From: Pyricularia pennisetigena
Taxonomy: Eukaryota; Ascomycota; Sordariomycetes; Magnaporthales; Pyriculariaceae
Reading direction: 5' to 3'
Length of the DNA: 64,000 nt
Assembly: GCF_004337985.1 (NCBI RefSeq)
Contig: NC_043742.1
Coordinates: 5,931,140 to 5,995,139 of the forward strand
Part shown: positions 34,747 through 44,655 of the stretch, piece by piece
Layout: every line of letters begins with the position of its first letter
Position numbering within the stretch: position 1 is the first letter of the stretch
Program-made: the position numbers and the translations under genes
Notes under the pieces: model-generated
Database searches by the model: none
The model's input: the letters and a program-made list of their open reading frames with translations, nothing else
What the model was told of the DNA's origin: nothing

Positions 34747-34958
34747 GTATGTCACTCATGCCCAGAAGGCAATCAGTCATGTTTGTTATTATCATTATTA
34801 TCATCTCAGCCTGGAATGCATCATCAAACAGACTAAGATGATTATATTAAACAACAATATTGTCGTCTCTTGGGGGGACGGTGTTTTGCTCACACAAGAC
34901 TCGACAGCCATGCATCATCATCATGTTTGGTACTAATCTCGATATCGAAACATTACAG
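34747..34958 (+). other. Probable 5' leader intron of the 35109 gene
   Basis: A gtatgt donor at 34747, a TACTAAT branch-point match at 34931 and a cattacag acceptor ending at 34958 define a 212-base intron. It lies about 150 bases before the start codon at 35109. No ATG occurs between the acceptor and the start codon, while several occur within the intron. Splicing would therefore clear upstream starts from the leader. This is a prediction from splice signals only. Confidence 0.55.
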
Positions 34959-35108
34959 GTTCCCTCGAAATTGTCGAGAGACAGCACCCCTCGGTCTTAT
35001 TTCCCCATAATCACTTCGAATCAAGGGCCAGCTCCCGATTCAATATTCACTACGCTCATTTGTTGAATTACCCCCCTTTTGAATATCGCACAAACACACA
35101 TCGAAACG

Positions 35109-35693
35109 ATGCAGATTACCGAAACCCTCCTCGTTGCACGCAGCAACATCGCAGCTCGCTCCCCTATGGATAACGAGCCCCGGACCGAGAGCACAATGAC
35201 GCTTATGATTGTGCTCTTCGCCCTCTTCTTCATGGGTATCCTCATGACTGCTGTGCTCCTCCTGCTCCGCCGCATCAAGCTCCAACAACAAATGCGGGCC
35301 GAGGGGCTGCCACAGTACCACGAGGCTGCCGGCAAGCGCGACCCGAACCACCGCCGCCTTACCATTCAGACAACTCCCGTTGGTGATGGCCGCCATAGCG
35401 TTCTCGTCTTCCGTGACGGCCAACCTATGCTGGCGAACCCCCAATCGCCGCCCCACTCGCCTGACAACGTCCCTCAGATCCACATCACCTTCCCCGATGA
35501 GCATGACGAGTCCGGTAGGCCCAGGAGTGGCCGTGTTATGCTGGTCCGTGTCGGTGAGAACGCTGTCGGCATGGAGCCCCTGCAAGACGACGAGCAGCTT
35601 CCTGCTTACCAGAAAGAGAACCCATCACAATTTTACTCGATCGACATTGAAAAGATCGGAGGGTTGAAGGAGAAGGATCAAACCTTTCGCTAA
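35109..35693 (+). CDS. Small single-pass membrane protein with two LPxY motifs
   Basis: I do not recognise a named family. The gene is a single exon of 194 residues starting at the first ATG after a probable leader intron. A 30-residue N-terminal part precedes one strong membrane segment (about residues 31-53), closed by RRIK. By the positive-inside rule the long C-terminal part should face the cytosol. That tail has LPQY at 68-71 and LPAY at 164-167, each next to acidic or Glu/Gln residues. LPxY is a known, PPxY-like ligand of the WW domains of Rsp5/Nedd4 ubiquitin ligases. The rest is Pro- and His-rich, with a beta-like stretch (RHSVLVFRDGQPML). A membrane adaptor for Rsp5 is one possible role, by inference only. 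GPI13 follows 1.1 kb downstream in the same direction. Confidence 0.72.
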   Translation: MQITETLLVARSNIAARSPMDNEPRTESTMTLMIVLFALFFMGILMTAVLLLLRRIKLQQQMRAEGLPQYHEAAGKRDPNHRRLTIQTTPVGDGRHSVLVFRDGQPMLANPQSPPHSPDNVPQIHITFPDEHDESGRPRSGRVMLVRVGENAVGMEPLQDDEQLPAYQKENPSQFYSIDIEKIGGLKEKDQTFR

Positions 35694-36813
35694 AGTTGGG
35701 TGCTACCCATATGTCGCGCCCGACTTTTGAAGGCCGCTGTCGTATTAATATACCTTACGACTTCGGAAGATCTACGCAGAATATAGTTTGCGGCCCACTC
35801 TTACTCAATGTTAATCCAACCCTAATCACTCAACCAATATCCTGGGCCGCCTCGGTGCGGGCTGGCCCATGCGTTGGAAATGCTAGATACCCAGTATCTT
35901 CGCACCAGGTAACAGGTACATACAGGCCTAATTGTGCCATCGATTGGCTGCGGGTCGAGGGCATAGCTGGATCACGTCAAATTACATCCAGTTTGGAGGT
36001 CGATACGCAGTTGAAGAAGACTAGAACTAGTGACATTCTTCCCTGTAGATTCTAATACAGTATAATTACGACTCATTACAAGACAAGTACGCACCGAAAT
36101 TTATCACTAGCGCTAACTTTACGACCGTTTGATATGCGTCCTTACGACGTTTAATCTATGCCCTATTTTCGTGAGATTAGCCATCTTTGATGCACGAGGT
36201 GCCTCCGTGATACCTTACATTGCCTTGAAATTCCACGATTGGCAAGTTGCCGAATGAAATGATGGTTGTTGAAAACCCGGAGCGCCCAAATTTTACATTA
36301 CTTTTTGTCCTTTGAGCCCCAAGTTGTTGGACGCCATCAACACACTAAAAAGTTTACGGCGCACTCACGGCAGTTGTGGGGCCGCTGCGGGAACCCCACT
36401 AGTAAACACCGATCTTTTCCCAAGTCAATTCGGTAAACCGGACCAGAGTATCGCTAAGTTTTAGGCTTTTTGACTTTCTTCAACAGTAAGTGGCCTTGTA
36501 GTTCCTTTCATTCCTTCCAAATTTCTTTTTTGCTTTCCTGTCTCTCTCTCTCCATTGCTTTCCATTCTCTTACGTGCGCTGTCTTTTGTTTTGGTCTCCC
36601 AATTTCATTTGTTGTTCTTATTGTACTTTGTTACCAATTCCGTAACGCAATGGCCTTGGGCCAAGCTGTCTGATGGCATCCTGAGCTTCCAGTCCGTCCA
36701 TATCACGACTCCTTCTTGAACAGCTGCGGAACGAAACTACCACTCCCCTGGAAACAAGGCTTCAGGCCTCACTGTATCGCATAGTCCCTGAACACTCAAC
36801 CCCCGCCAGTACA
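35694..36813. other. Intergenic region and probable GPI13 leader with short upstream frames
   Basis: No gene is recognised. Near the GPI13 start are two short ATG frames, 36650-36673 (seven codons and stop) and 36673-36684 (three codons and stop), joined by a TGATG overlap. A gtaagt at 36486 could start a leader intron, but I could not fix an acceptor. Confidence 0.45.
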
Positions 36814-39800
36814 ATGCCTTCATCACCCAAGCCCCCCGCAGCACCCGGGGGCAAGACGCCACAGACGCGCCCCGCGGCAGCCAGCAAAACCGGCACCCCC
36901 GCGACGCAAGACTACAAGACCATCGCTGCACAGTTCGCCGCCGCAAAGAAGGCTAAGGAAACAGAGGAGGCCAAGGCGCGGGCAGAGGCCCTCACACCTG
37001 AACAGATTGAGGCAAAATCTAGGCTGAATGCCCTCCAAAAGGAGCAGACAAGATTGCGAGACGCGCTCGAAGGGCGGCGCAAGGCACGCTTCGAGTCGCA
37101 GTGGACGTGGACGGTCTGGTTCTGGGTCTGGGTGCTGTTCATACACGCGGCGGGTATATTTGTCTTCACCTCGGGCTTCTTGCTGTCGCGACTTGTGCTC
37201 GAGGAGAAGTCGACGTGTGCGGAGCCGCCGACTGCTGCGCTTCCCAACGGCAACCTGCTCGGGGTCAAGGACTGGAAGGGGAGGGGTACTCCAGACGGTG
37301 GCTGCTGGCATCCCAAGACGTTCTCAAAGGCTGTGGTCGTCTTGATCGATGCGCTGCGCTACGACTTTGTGGTTCCGGCGGACGACCAGGCCGAATACCA
37401 CAACGCTTTCCCTTTTATGCATCGGATGGCAGTCGAGAAGCCCAACAATGCCTTCTTGCGCCCTTTTATTGCGGATCCGCCTACGGCTACGCTCCAAAGG
37501 CTCAAGGGTCTCACCACAGGCACGCTGCCCACGTTCATTGACCTAGGCAGCAACTTTGGGGGCACTGCGATAGAAGAGGACAACTTGCTCATGCAGCTTC
37601 GCGACGCGGACCGCAAGATTGTCCACCTCGGCGATGATACCTGGACGACGCTCTTTCCGGGCTATTTCGAGCCCAACATCAGTCGGGCATACGACAGCTT
37701 CAACGTCTGGGACCTCCACACCGTCGACGCTGGAGTGCTGGAGCACATATTTCCCCTGATGAAACCGGAGCGCAAAGGCGAATGGGATGTGGTGATCGGG
37801 CATCTCCTCGGTGTGGATCATGCAGGACACCGTTACGGCCCCTCACACACGGCTATGACGGCGAAGCTACGACAGATGGACTCGTTCATCCAGAATCTCA
37901 CGGCCACAATTGATGACGACACGCTGCTGGTTGTTATGGGGGACCACGGGATGGACAGCAAGGGTGACCATGGTGGTGAGAGCGACGATGAGGTCGAGGC
38001 TGCGCTTTGGATGTACTCTTCAAGGCCGGTGTTTGGGCGCACAAAGCCTGAATACGCGGCGCCACCTGCCACGGCCAAGGATAGGCCCGTGAACCAGATC
38101 GACCTAGTACCCACCCTGGCTCTGCTCCTTGGCATCCCGGTTCCTTATAACAATCTGGGCCAGCCCATCGAGGAAGCATTTGCCGGCAAGAAGGGCGATG
38201 CCTTCGGAAACCTTGCAGCCGCATCCAGGGTGGCCGCAGCTGGCCTCAGGCGGTATCAGTCGTCATATTTCGCTGCCCGGGGTATTGCCCAGGCCTCTGG
38301 CCCGGGGACACCTGCTGAGGCTTGGTCCTCGGCCGAAGCGGCCATCGCTGCAGCCGGCTCCAAGAAAGAAAAACTGCGACACGCTTACTCACTCTTCGCG
38401 CAGTACCAAGCCGAGACCCTCGCAATCTGCAAGGGACTCTGGGCTCGCTTCGATATCCCAAGCATGATACTTGGGATCCTGAACATGGCCCTTGGCCTGA
38501 TGGCACTCCTTTTGTACATAGCAAGGGACAGTGATGATAGTGCCGGGTCTGTCGCTGTTGAGAACGACGACCTGGACATCGCGGAGCGAAAGTTGGAGCT
38601 CGAGGCTATTGTCAATGGGGAGAAAGACCTCTCGGTCAGACATTTGCTCGAGAGAAAATTGGTACAGTCTGCGTTGGTTGGAAGTCTGCCAGGGGCAGCA
38701 TTGGGTGTTGCTGCGCAAACTTTGATGAATTCAGGGTCCTGGAAAACCACTGTTGGAATCACGGCATTGACGAGCATCGTTGCCGTGCTGACAGCCTTGC
38801 TTGGCGTTGGACGCAAGTCATTCGCCGCCCTTTTACCATCGTCGGTCTGGGCATGGCTCTCGTTTGTCATCGTCGTCAGCCAATCCGTTGGATTTGCGTC
38901 AAATTCTTACACCATCTGGGAAGACTCGATCACCCTTTTTTTCCTCAGTACTTTTGGCACCATTGCGGCAGTTTCGGCCTTCCGCCTGCCTGGATTGGCT
39001 GAGCGGACGCTCGGTGTCTACCATGGCGTACTATTCGTCCTGCTTACCAGACTCGCATCCTTTTCCAAGCTCTGTCGTGAGGAGCAGATGCCGTACTGCA
39101 GATCGACCTACTACGCCTCCGCTACCTCATCAACTTCAGCCCCTTGGCAGCTCTTCATTCCATTGATGGTGCTCGCAGTCCTCCCTTCCGTGATCAAGGC
39201 ATACCTGACGCCCACCAAATCATACGAAGGCCTGGCTCCAACGTGGATCGGTTTGGTTCTTCGGGTCACCCTCTTCTTGTCATGCCTGTATTGGGCACTC
39301 GACGCAGCTGATAACTCTGGCTGGCCTCCTGTGTCAGCTAAACTTCCCGAAGGGATCCTCAAATCGCTGTCTGTCTATGTTGCACAGTTGACGCTTGCAA
39401 TCGCTGTCATTGCTGGCTCGACTGCCTTTGTCTGGGCCCCTCCATCCGTATCAATCCTGACGGCAGCTGACCCTGCCAATCCTGGACGGGCGCAGATCAC
39501 TGTCCTGGGGTACGGCAACGCCCACGGTGCTCGATACCTGATCCTGCCGTTGAACATTCTCTCCGCCTTAATTATAATCACCAAGCCCGTCGGACAAGGC
39601 TCACTGGCCATAATGATGTGGCAGATGTTGTCGCTTGCCGAGATCCTAGACCTCAACAACATAACACCGGCGAAAAGTCCCATCGGGCCCGCGATCCTGG
39701 CCCTACTAGCCAGCTTCCACTTCTTCAAGACCGGCCACCAAGGCGCTCTCAGCAGCATACAATGGGACGCGGCCTTTGTCCCGCTCTTCTCAATCCGATA

Positions 39801-40158
39801 CCCATGGAGTCCCCTGCTCGTCGCCCTCAACACTTTCGCCTCTCACTTCCTGGCCGCCGCCGGCCTGCCGCTCTTACTGCTCTGGAAGGTCAACCCCAAG
39901 AGGAAGGGCCTGCTGGGCCTCGTGAGCTCCCGCGTGCTGGCCGTCTTTGTCGTCTACTTTGCCGTCCAGTCGCTGGCCACCATGGTGTGGGCCGCACACC
40001 TGCGGCGCCACTTGATGCTCTACCGCGTCTTCAGCCCCAGGTTCATGATGGCCGCCGCGGTATTGCTGCTGGTTGACCTAGTCGTCGTTTTTGTCAGCTT
40101 GTTTGGCTTCCGGTCGAACACCCTAGCCATTTCCGAGGTGTTTGGATGGGCCGAGTAG
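36814..40158 (+). CDS. GPI13: GPI ethanolamine phosphate transferase 3, Gpi13/PIG-O
   Basis: Gpi13 is a multi-pass ER enzyme that puts ethanolamine phosphate on the third mannose of the GPI glycan, the group later used to attach proteins. The gene is one uninterrupted exon of 1,114 residues. A cytosolic tail of about 98 residues is rich in Ala, Lys and Glu and probably coiled (AAAKKAKETEEAKARAEAL). The first membrane segment (about 99-123) follows. The lumenal alkaline-phosphatase-like domain shows its metal-binding motifs: VLIDALRYDF (Asp179), GHLLGVDHAGHRYGP near 328-342 and MGDHGMDSKGDHGG near 373-386. About a dozen membrane segments fill the rest. The long N-terminal tail exceeds that of the yeast protein. 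It is convergent with SMC3 across an assembly gap. Confidence 0.95.
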   Translation: MPSSPKPPAAPGGKTPQTRPAAASKTGTPATQDYKTIAAQFAAAKKAKETEEAKARAEALTPEQIEAKSRLNALQKEQTRLRDALEGRRKARFESQWTWTVWFWVWVLFIHAAGIFVFTSGFLLSRLVLEEKSTCAEPPTAALPNGNLLGVKDWKGRGTPDGGCWHPKTFSKAVVVLIDALRYDFVVPADDQAEYHNAFPFMHRMAVEKPNNAFLRPFIADPPTATLQRLKGLTTGTLPTFIDLGSNFGGTAIEEDNLLMQLRDADRKIVHLGDDTWTTLFPGYFEPNISRAYDSFNVWDLHTVDAGVLEHIFPLMKPERKGEWDVVIGHLLGVDHAGHRYGPSHTAMTAKLRQMDSFIQNLTATIDDDTLLVVMGDHGMDSKGDHGGESDDEVEAALWMYSSRPVFGRTKPEYAAPPATAKDRPVNQIDLVPTLALLLGIPVPYNNLGQPIEEAFAGKKGDAFGNLAAASRVAAAGLRRYQSSYFAARGIAQASGPGTPAEAWSSAEAAIAAAGSKKEKLRHAYSLFAQYQAETLAICKGLWARFDIPSMILGILNMALGLMALLLYIARDSDDSAGSVAVENDDLDIAERKLELEAIVNGEKDLSVRHLLERKLVQSALVGSLPGAALGVAAQTLMNSGSWKTTVGITALTSIVAVLTALLGVGRKSFAALLPSSVWAWLSFVIVVSQSVGFASNSYTIWEDSITLFFLSTFGTIAAVSAFRLPGLAERTLGVYHGVLFVLLTRLASFSKLCREEQMPYCRSTYYASATSSTSAPWQLFIPLMVLAVLPSVIKAYLTPTKSYEGLAPTWIGLVLRVTLFLSCLYWALDAADNSGWPPVSAKLPEGILKSLSVYVAQLTLAIAVIAGSTAFVWAPPSVSILTAADPANPGRAQITVLGYGNAHGARYLILPLNILSALIIITKPVGQGSLAIMMWQMLSLAEILDLNNITPAKSPIGPAILALLASFHFFKTGHQGALSSIQWDAAFVPLFSIRYPWSPLLVALNTFASHFLAAAGLPLLLLWKVNPKRKGLLGLVSSRVLAVFVVYFAVQSLATMVWAAHLRRHLMLYRVFSPRFMMAAAVLLLVDLVVVFVSLFGFRSNTLAISEVFGWAE

Positions 40159-40762
40159 GGAGAAGAAAAAAAGAGGGCTTCGTGGTTTCTGGAGCATAGG
40201 ATATGTTCTTTGCGNNNNNNNNNNNNNNNNNNNNNNNNNNNNNNNNNNNNNNNNNNNNNNNNNNNNNNNNNNNNNNNNNNNNNNNNNNNNNNNNNNNNNN
40301 NAGGAAAGAAAGATAGAAAAGTAATTTTGGCTTTTTACCAACGAAGAGGCATGGGTTGAAGAATTGGACTGTATAAAAATAAAATCATAGATGTATCAAA
40401 TTCCATCCCCTTTGTGAAGAAAAGTTACAGAAAAACAGAAGCAAAATTTAAGAGGCAAGCTTGTTCATTACAGAGAAACTCTGAATGTCGTCCCTCCTCC
40501 CAAAACTACAAGCACTCTGGGGATTTCCGCTCCAGCGCCACAACAAAATGCAACAGACCCAAGCAAGCAATCTGCTATGCAGGAATGAACAATGTACGCT
40601 TATCACAGCTAATGTCGGTATCGTCGTGAACTAGATAACACAAAATGAACGAGGCCCCCCTTCTTTCCAGCCGCCCATATAAACGCCAGCGCGCAGTTAC
40701 AAAAGCCATCGCCCGCAGTTGAGTGACTAAAAAAAAAAAAAAAAAAGACTATACCCTTAAAT
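40159..40762. other. Convergent 3' interval GPI13/SMC3 with sequencing gap
   Basis: This interval holds the 3' untranslated regions of two converging genes and an 87-base N run. Flanks are low-complexity (agaagaaaaaaagag before, aggaaagaaagatagaaaag after). An A18 run at 40729-40746 lies just past the SMC3 stop. No gene is recognised. Confidence 0.55.
40215..40301. other. Assembly gap of 87 N
   Basis: Positions 40215-40301 are all N. Purine-rich flanks suggest a low-complexity tract that could not be read. It lies 57 bases after the GPI13 stop codon and does not break a coding exon that I can see. Confidence 0.99.
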
Positions 40763-43700
40763 CTACCTCTTCTGTTGGCCCTCGACAAAGTCCAGTGCCG
40801 CTTCAGTCGGCACACAATCGATAGAGCTGGTTTTGTTGGTGAAGGTGACTCCGTAGCACTTGTCGGCCACAAGGACGATCTCGGGACGGAAGGTGGTGCA
40901 GATGAATTGTGTGCCGGCCTCGGACGAGATGGACTGCAGCAGGCTGGCCACGGCGGTACGGTACTGGGCGTCCAGGTTGGCATCGACCTCGTCAAAGACC
41001 ACCATCGGGCTTGACTCGGTCTGCTGAATGGCAAAGATGAGACACAAGGCGCACAGACCTAGCGAGAAAACAGTCAGCGAACTAATTCGTACTTCTTTAG
41101 ACAGCGAGGGCATCTGGCAACAGATGCAGGACCAGGACTCACTCTTTTGTCCACCACTGAGCTGTTGGATCTTTTGCTGTTCGTCAAATTCCTTCGAGTT
41201 GAAAGACACACTAATTCCGACGCCAGTATAATTTTCGATGGTGCCGCGCCTCTGGTCATCTTCCGACTCTTCGGCGCCAGTCTGACGTCGGTCCGCCCGG
41301 CGCTGGATGACCAGGCGGCCATGACCGGCCGGAACCAGACGCTCGAATATGGTGGCGAACTCACGCGACACCTGTTTGAACGTACGCTCGATGGCCTCGT
41401 CCTTCTTCTGGTCCAAATGGCTGATCAGATCTTCGATCGACTGTTGGGAAGAATCAAGCTCTTTGCGACGCTTGACGAGCTGTTCCTGCTGTGTTGTGAA
41501 ACTGTTATACTGCTCGAATGCCTTTTTGTTGACATGCTTGTACTTCTTAAGAGCCTCGTTGACTTTGCTGAGCTTCTTCTCGATCTGTAGTTACATGATC
41601 GACGTCAGTATCGATCAGCACCAATGTCGACTATGGTTGAAAAAAAAAAAAAAAATAAGGACAGTAGGGACGGGCTGTAGATAGATAAAAACGTACCGTC
41701 TTCATCTCCATGCTTTCGTACTTATCGAAAGCTTCCTCTGGCAAGACACCAAGATCGCGAATGTTCTTGGTGAACTCGGCAAGTTTGTTGGCAATGATGG
41801 CCTTCTTTGACAGGCCCTTTTCCAGCTTTTTCTGCATCTTTTCAATTTCGCGCGCCAGCTCTTGCTGTTCTTGCTCTTTATGGGCCTTGCGGTTCTCCAA
41901 CTCGCCAATCTGTGCTGTCACCCTGTCCGCTTCCATCTCCGCCTTGCGAAGTTCGGAATCAAGATGCGCGGCCCTCTTCTTGAGTTTGGCAAGCTCCTTC
42001 TTGGCTTCGTCAACGCTGCCGACGGGGCCCGCGAAACCACTAGCGCCGCTGGATGTATCGAACGCCATGCTCATGAGCTCGTCCTCCCTGCGACGAAGGT
42101 TGTTGTTGAGCTCGTTCTCCAACATAAGCTTACGCCTCTCCAACTCGAGGCGCCGCCTGCTGCAGTCGGCGAGTTGCGTACCGAGCTCGCCCAGTTGACT
42201 ACTCAGTGCCTCCAGCTGCTCTTCTTCTTGCGAAGACAACGCCTTTTTGAATTCCGAGGCCGCCTCAGCCTCGTAGCTTGAGAGCGTCTCGTTCATATCC
42301 TTCATCTCCTTGTCCACCTTCTCCAGGTCTAGATTAATATTGTCCAGCTGCCTCCTCAGTCCTTGAAGCTCCTTCCGCTTGCTCGCGAATTCGGCATCCT
42401 TGACTCTAAACTCCATGTCGAGTTTATGCATTTCCTGCTCCAACTTGCGCACAAGACCCACGGCAGTGGTGGTTTCTTGTGATTTCAGCTCGATTTGCTT
42501 GTGAAGTCTCTCGAGCTCCTCCTGAAGTTCGTAGTACTCATCCCTGAGTTTGTTTGCCTCCCGCAGAGCAAGCAGCCGAGATGCTGTTGGGTCAGTGTAT
42601 CCACCACTCACCGCGCCCCTCTTGGACGTGGTATCACCGTCCATCGTAACGCAGTCGACATTGTGAGTTCGTGAATACTGCGTGGCAACGTCGCGAGATT
42701 GACACAAGACGCTTTTGCCAAATACTTGTTGGAAGGCCTTGTCGTATGCCTCGTCGTACTGGAGCTTGCTGATCAAGGGGAAAGCATTCTGAGCGCGGGG
42801 CATGTTCACTTTCCTGGGACGAAGCTGGGCCAGAGGCATCAGAGTGACACGCCCTGCCTTCTCCTTCTCGAGCAGGTCAAGAATCATAGTACCGGTCTCC
42901 TTGTTGTCCACAACATAGTGAAACAAGCTGTTGCCAGCGACTTGTTCGACCGGGACGCGGTAAATATCATCGACCTCCATCAGATCAGCGAGAATACCGT
43001 AGGCACCTGGAATGTTTCGTTCCCGCTTCAAACGGGCAATTTTGTCCAATGCACGGGATGTCGCGGAATCCATGGCCTGGCCAAGCCTGTGGTCTGCCTT
43101 CTCCCTGTGCCTCCTTGCGGTGGCAATCCTCGCCTCCAGCTTGTCTGCTTCTCGCCTCAGTTCCAACTTCTCGTCTTGCAGGGCATTTTCCATGTTCATG
43201 GCGTCCATTAATTGTTTGTTCAAAGCTTCTTTGCGCGCGCCCCGAGTCTGGAGATCTTGTTGCAATTGCGCAATATCCGCCTCCAAAGTCTGGATTGCGG
43301 CCGCCGTTGATCCAGCAGTCTCTTGCAACTCCATGCGATTTGCCTTGAGAGCGTTGAGACTTGTTCCAAGCTCCTGAATTTCTCTACGCAAGAACTTGTC
43401 GCGTTCAGCCTTGTTCTTAAATCGGGCCCCACGCGACTGTTTGTCCAAGAGTCTTTGACGCGTAGCCTCTGCTGATTCATATTGTTGCCTTATGACATCT
43501 TCCTTTTGTTTTCTCGTGCTGTATTCAGGAATGACTGTTGCGAGCTCGGCCTCTTTGGACTTGATTTCTGCCCGAATATTCTTGAGCTCGGCATCGTGTT
43601 GTTTTTTGCTTTGTATCTGAGTGCTCTGAGCTTGCTCGAGATCCTTGACCTTGAGTTCCACCTTGGCTAGAGCTTTGGACGTTGCACGACGGTCGTTCTC

Positions 43701-44655
43701 GAGCTGTTGCCTGTCAATGCGAAGCATTTCGAGCGACTGTTGAAGCTCTTCTAGCGTGGATTCGAGTTGAGCTATGCTCTTCTCACCCTCCGCAAACCTT
43801 GTCTGGTATTCGCTGTTGCCATCGGCTCCCAAGCGAGCCTGCTCTATCTCCTCCAGGGCTTCGGTCAGCACCTGTTGATGGTGGTGGTAGTAAGCGTACT
43901 CAAGACACCTTCGCTCGCGGTCCTTTGCCTGGAAGCCGCGCAGTTCCTCTTTTTCTTCCTCGAGCTCCTGCAAACGCTCCTTGACATCCTTGAGCAGCTC
44001 ATCGATCTTCTCTCGCTTGTTGATGGTCTCATGCATGATCTTGCGCGACTCAGTTCGACGCGCCTCATAGCTCTCAGTGCCGGCAATTTCCTTGAGCAGC
44101 TTGAGACGGTCGGCCTCCTTCATGTTGGTCAGCGCGGTGACGCGACCCTGAGGGACAATGTAGTACGGGTTGACTCGGGAGAAACCGGCCATCTCGAGCA
44201 TGCTGAAGACTTCGTTCTTGGACTGGACGACCTTTTTGTCGATCGAGTATTCGTCCTTTTTGAGACTGATTGTCCGCTTGATGCTGACCTCCTTGTTGCC
44301 TGTGTGGAAGCGATCGTCGCTGTTGTCGAATATGACCTCGACGTATGCCGTCATGACCGCCGAGCCAGATCCCTCGTGAAGGAGGGCCTGGCGCTCCTCG
44401 CGGCTCATTTGGGTGTAGGCATCGCTGAGGACGAAGCGAATGGCGGCGAAGAAATTGCTCTTACCCGATCCATTTCGACCGACGATGACATTGGTACCGG
44501 GTGAGAAGGGCTCGATGACGGTCTGCTCCTTGTAGCTGTAGGGGAGAGGAGGGTAGCCGGTCAGTCACAATATTCTATGTTTGAAAGCACGCCAGCCTAT
44601 TGGAGTGGGTCGCGAACCTCTTGAAGCCCTGGATGATGATCTGCTTGATGTACAT
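40763..44655 (-). CDS. SMC3: Cohesin subunit Smc3
   Basis: Smc3 pairs with Smc1 to form the cohesin ring that holds sister chromatids together. The Aspergillus name is sudA. Four minus-strand exons (44618-44655, 41697-44535, 41143-41584, 40763-41058) give 1,204 residues, the family length. The Walker A motif GRNGSGKS is at 32-39, and KK at 105-106 in SLKKDEY matches the lysines acetylated by Eco1. Long coiled coils flank a hinge domain (about residues 500-690, with NIPGAYGILADLMEV). The signature LSGGQ at 1101-1105 and Walker B VVFDEVDANLD near 1126-1136 close the ATPase head. Exon 1 is 38 bases and holds MYIKQIIIQGFK. Its gttcgc donor is weak but gives the right phase. Introns are 82, 112 (with a T17 tract in sense) and 84 bases. 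Confidence 0.96.

Noticed and set aside
36470..36673. Hydrophobic 67-residue frame upstream of GPI13
   Set aside because: It starts at TTG rather than ATG, and its hydrophobic look comes from pyrimidine-rich leader sequence.
43767..44504. Plus-strand open frame of 245 residues opposite SMC3
   Set aside because: It is antisense to the conserved coiled-coil coding region and has no family resemblance.
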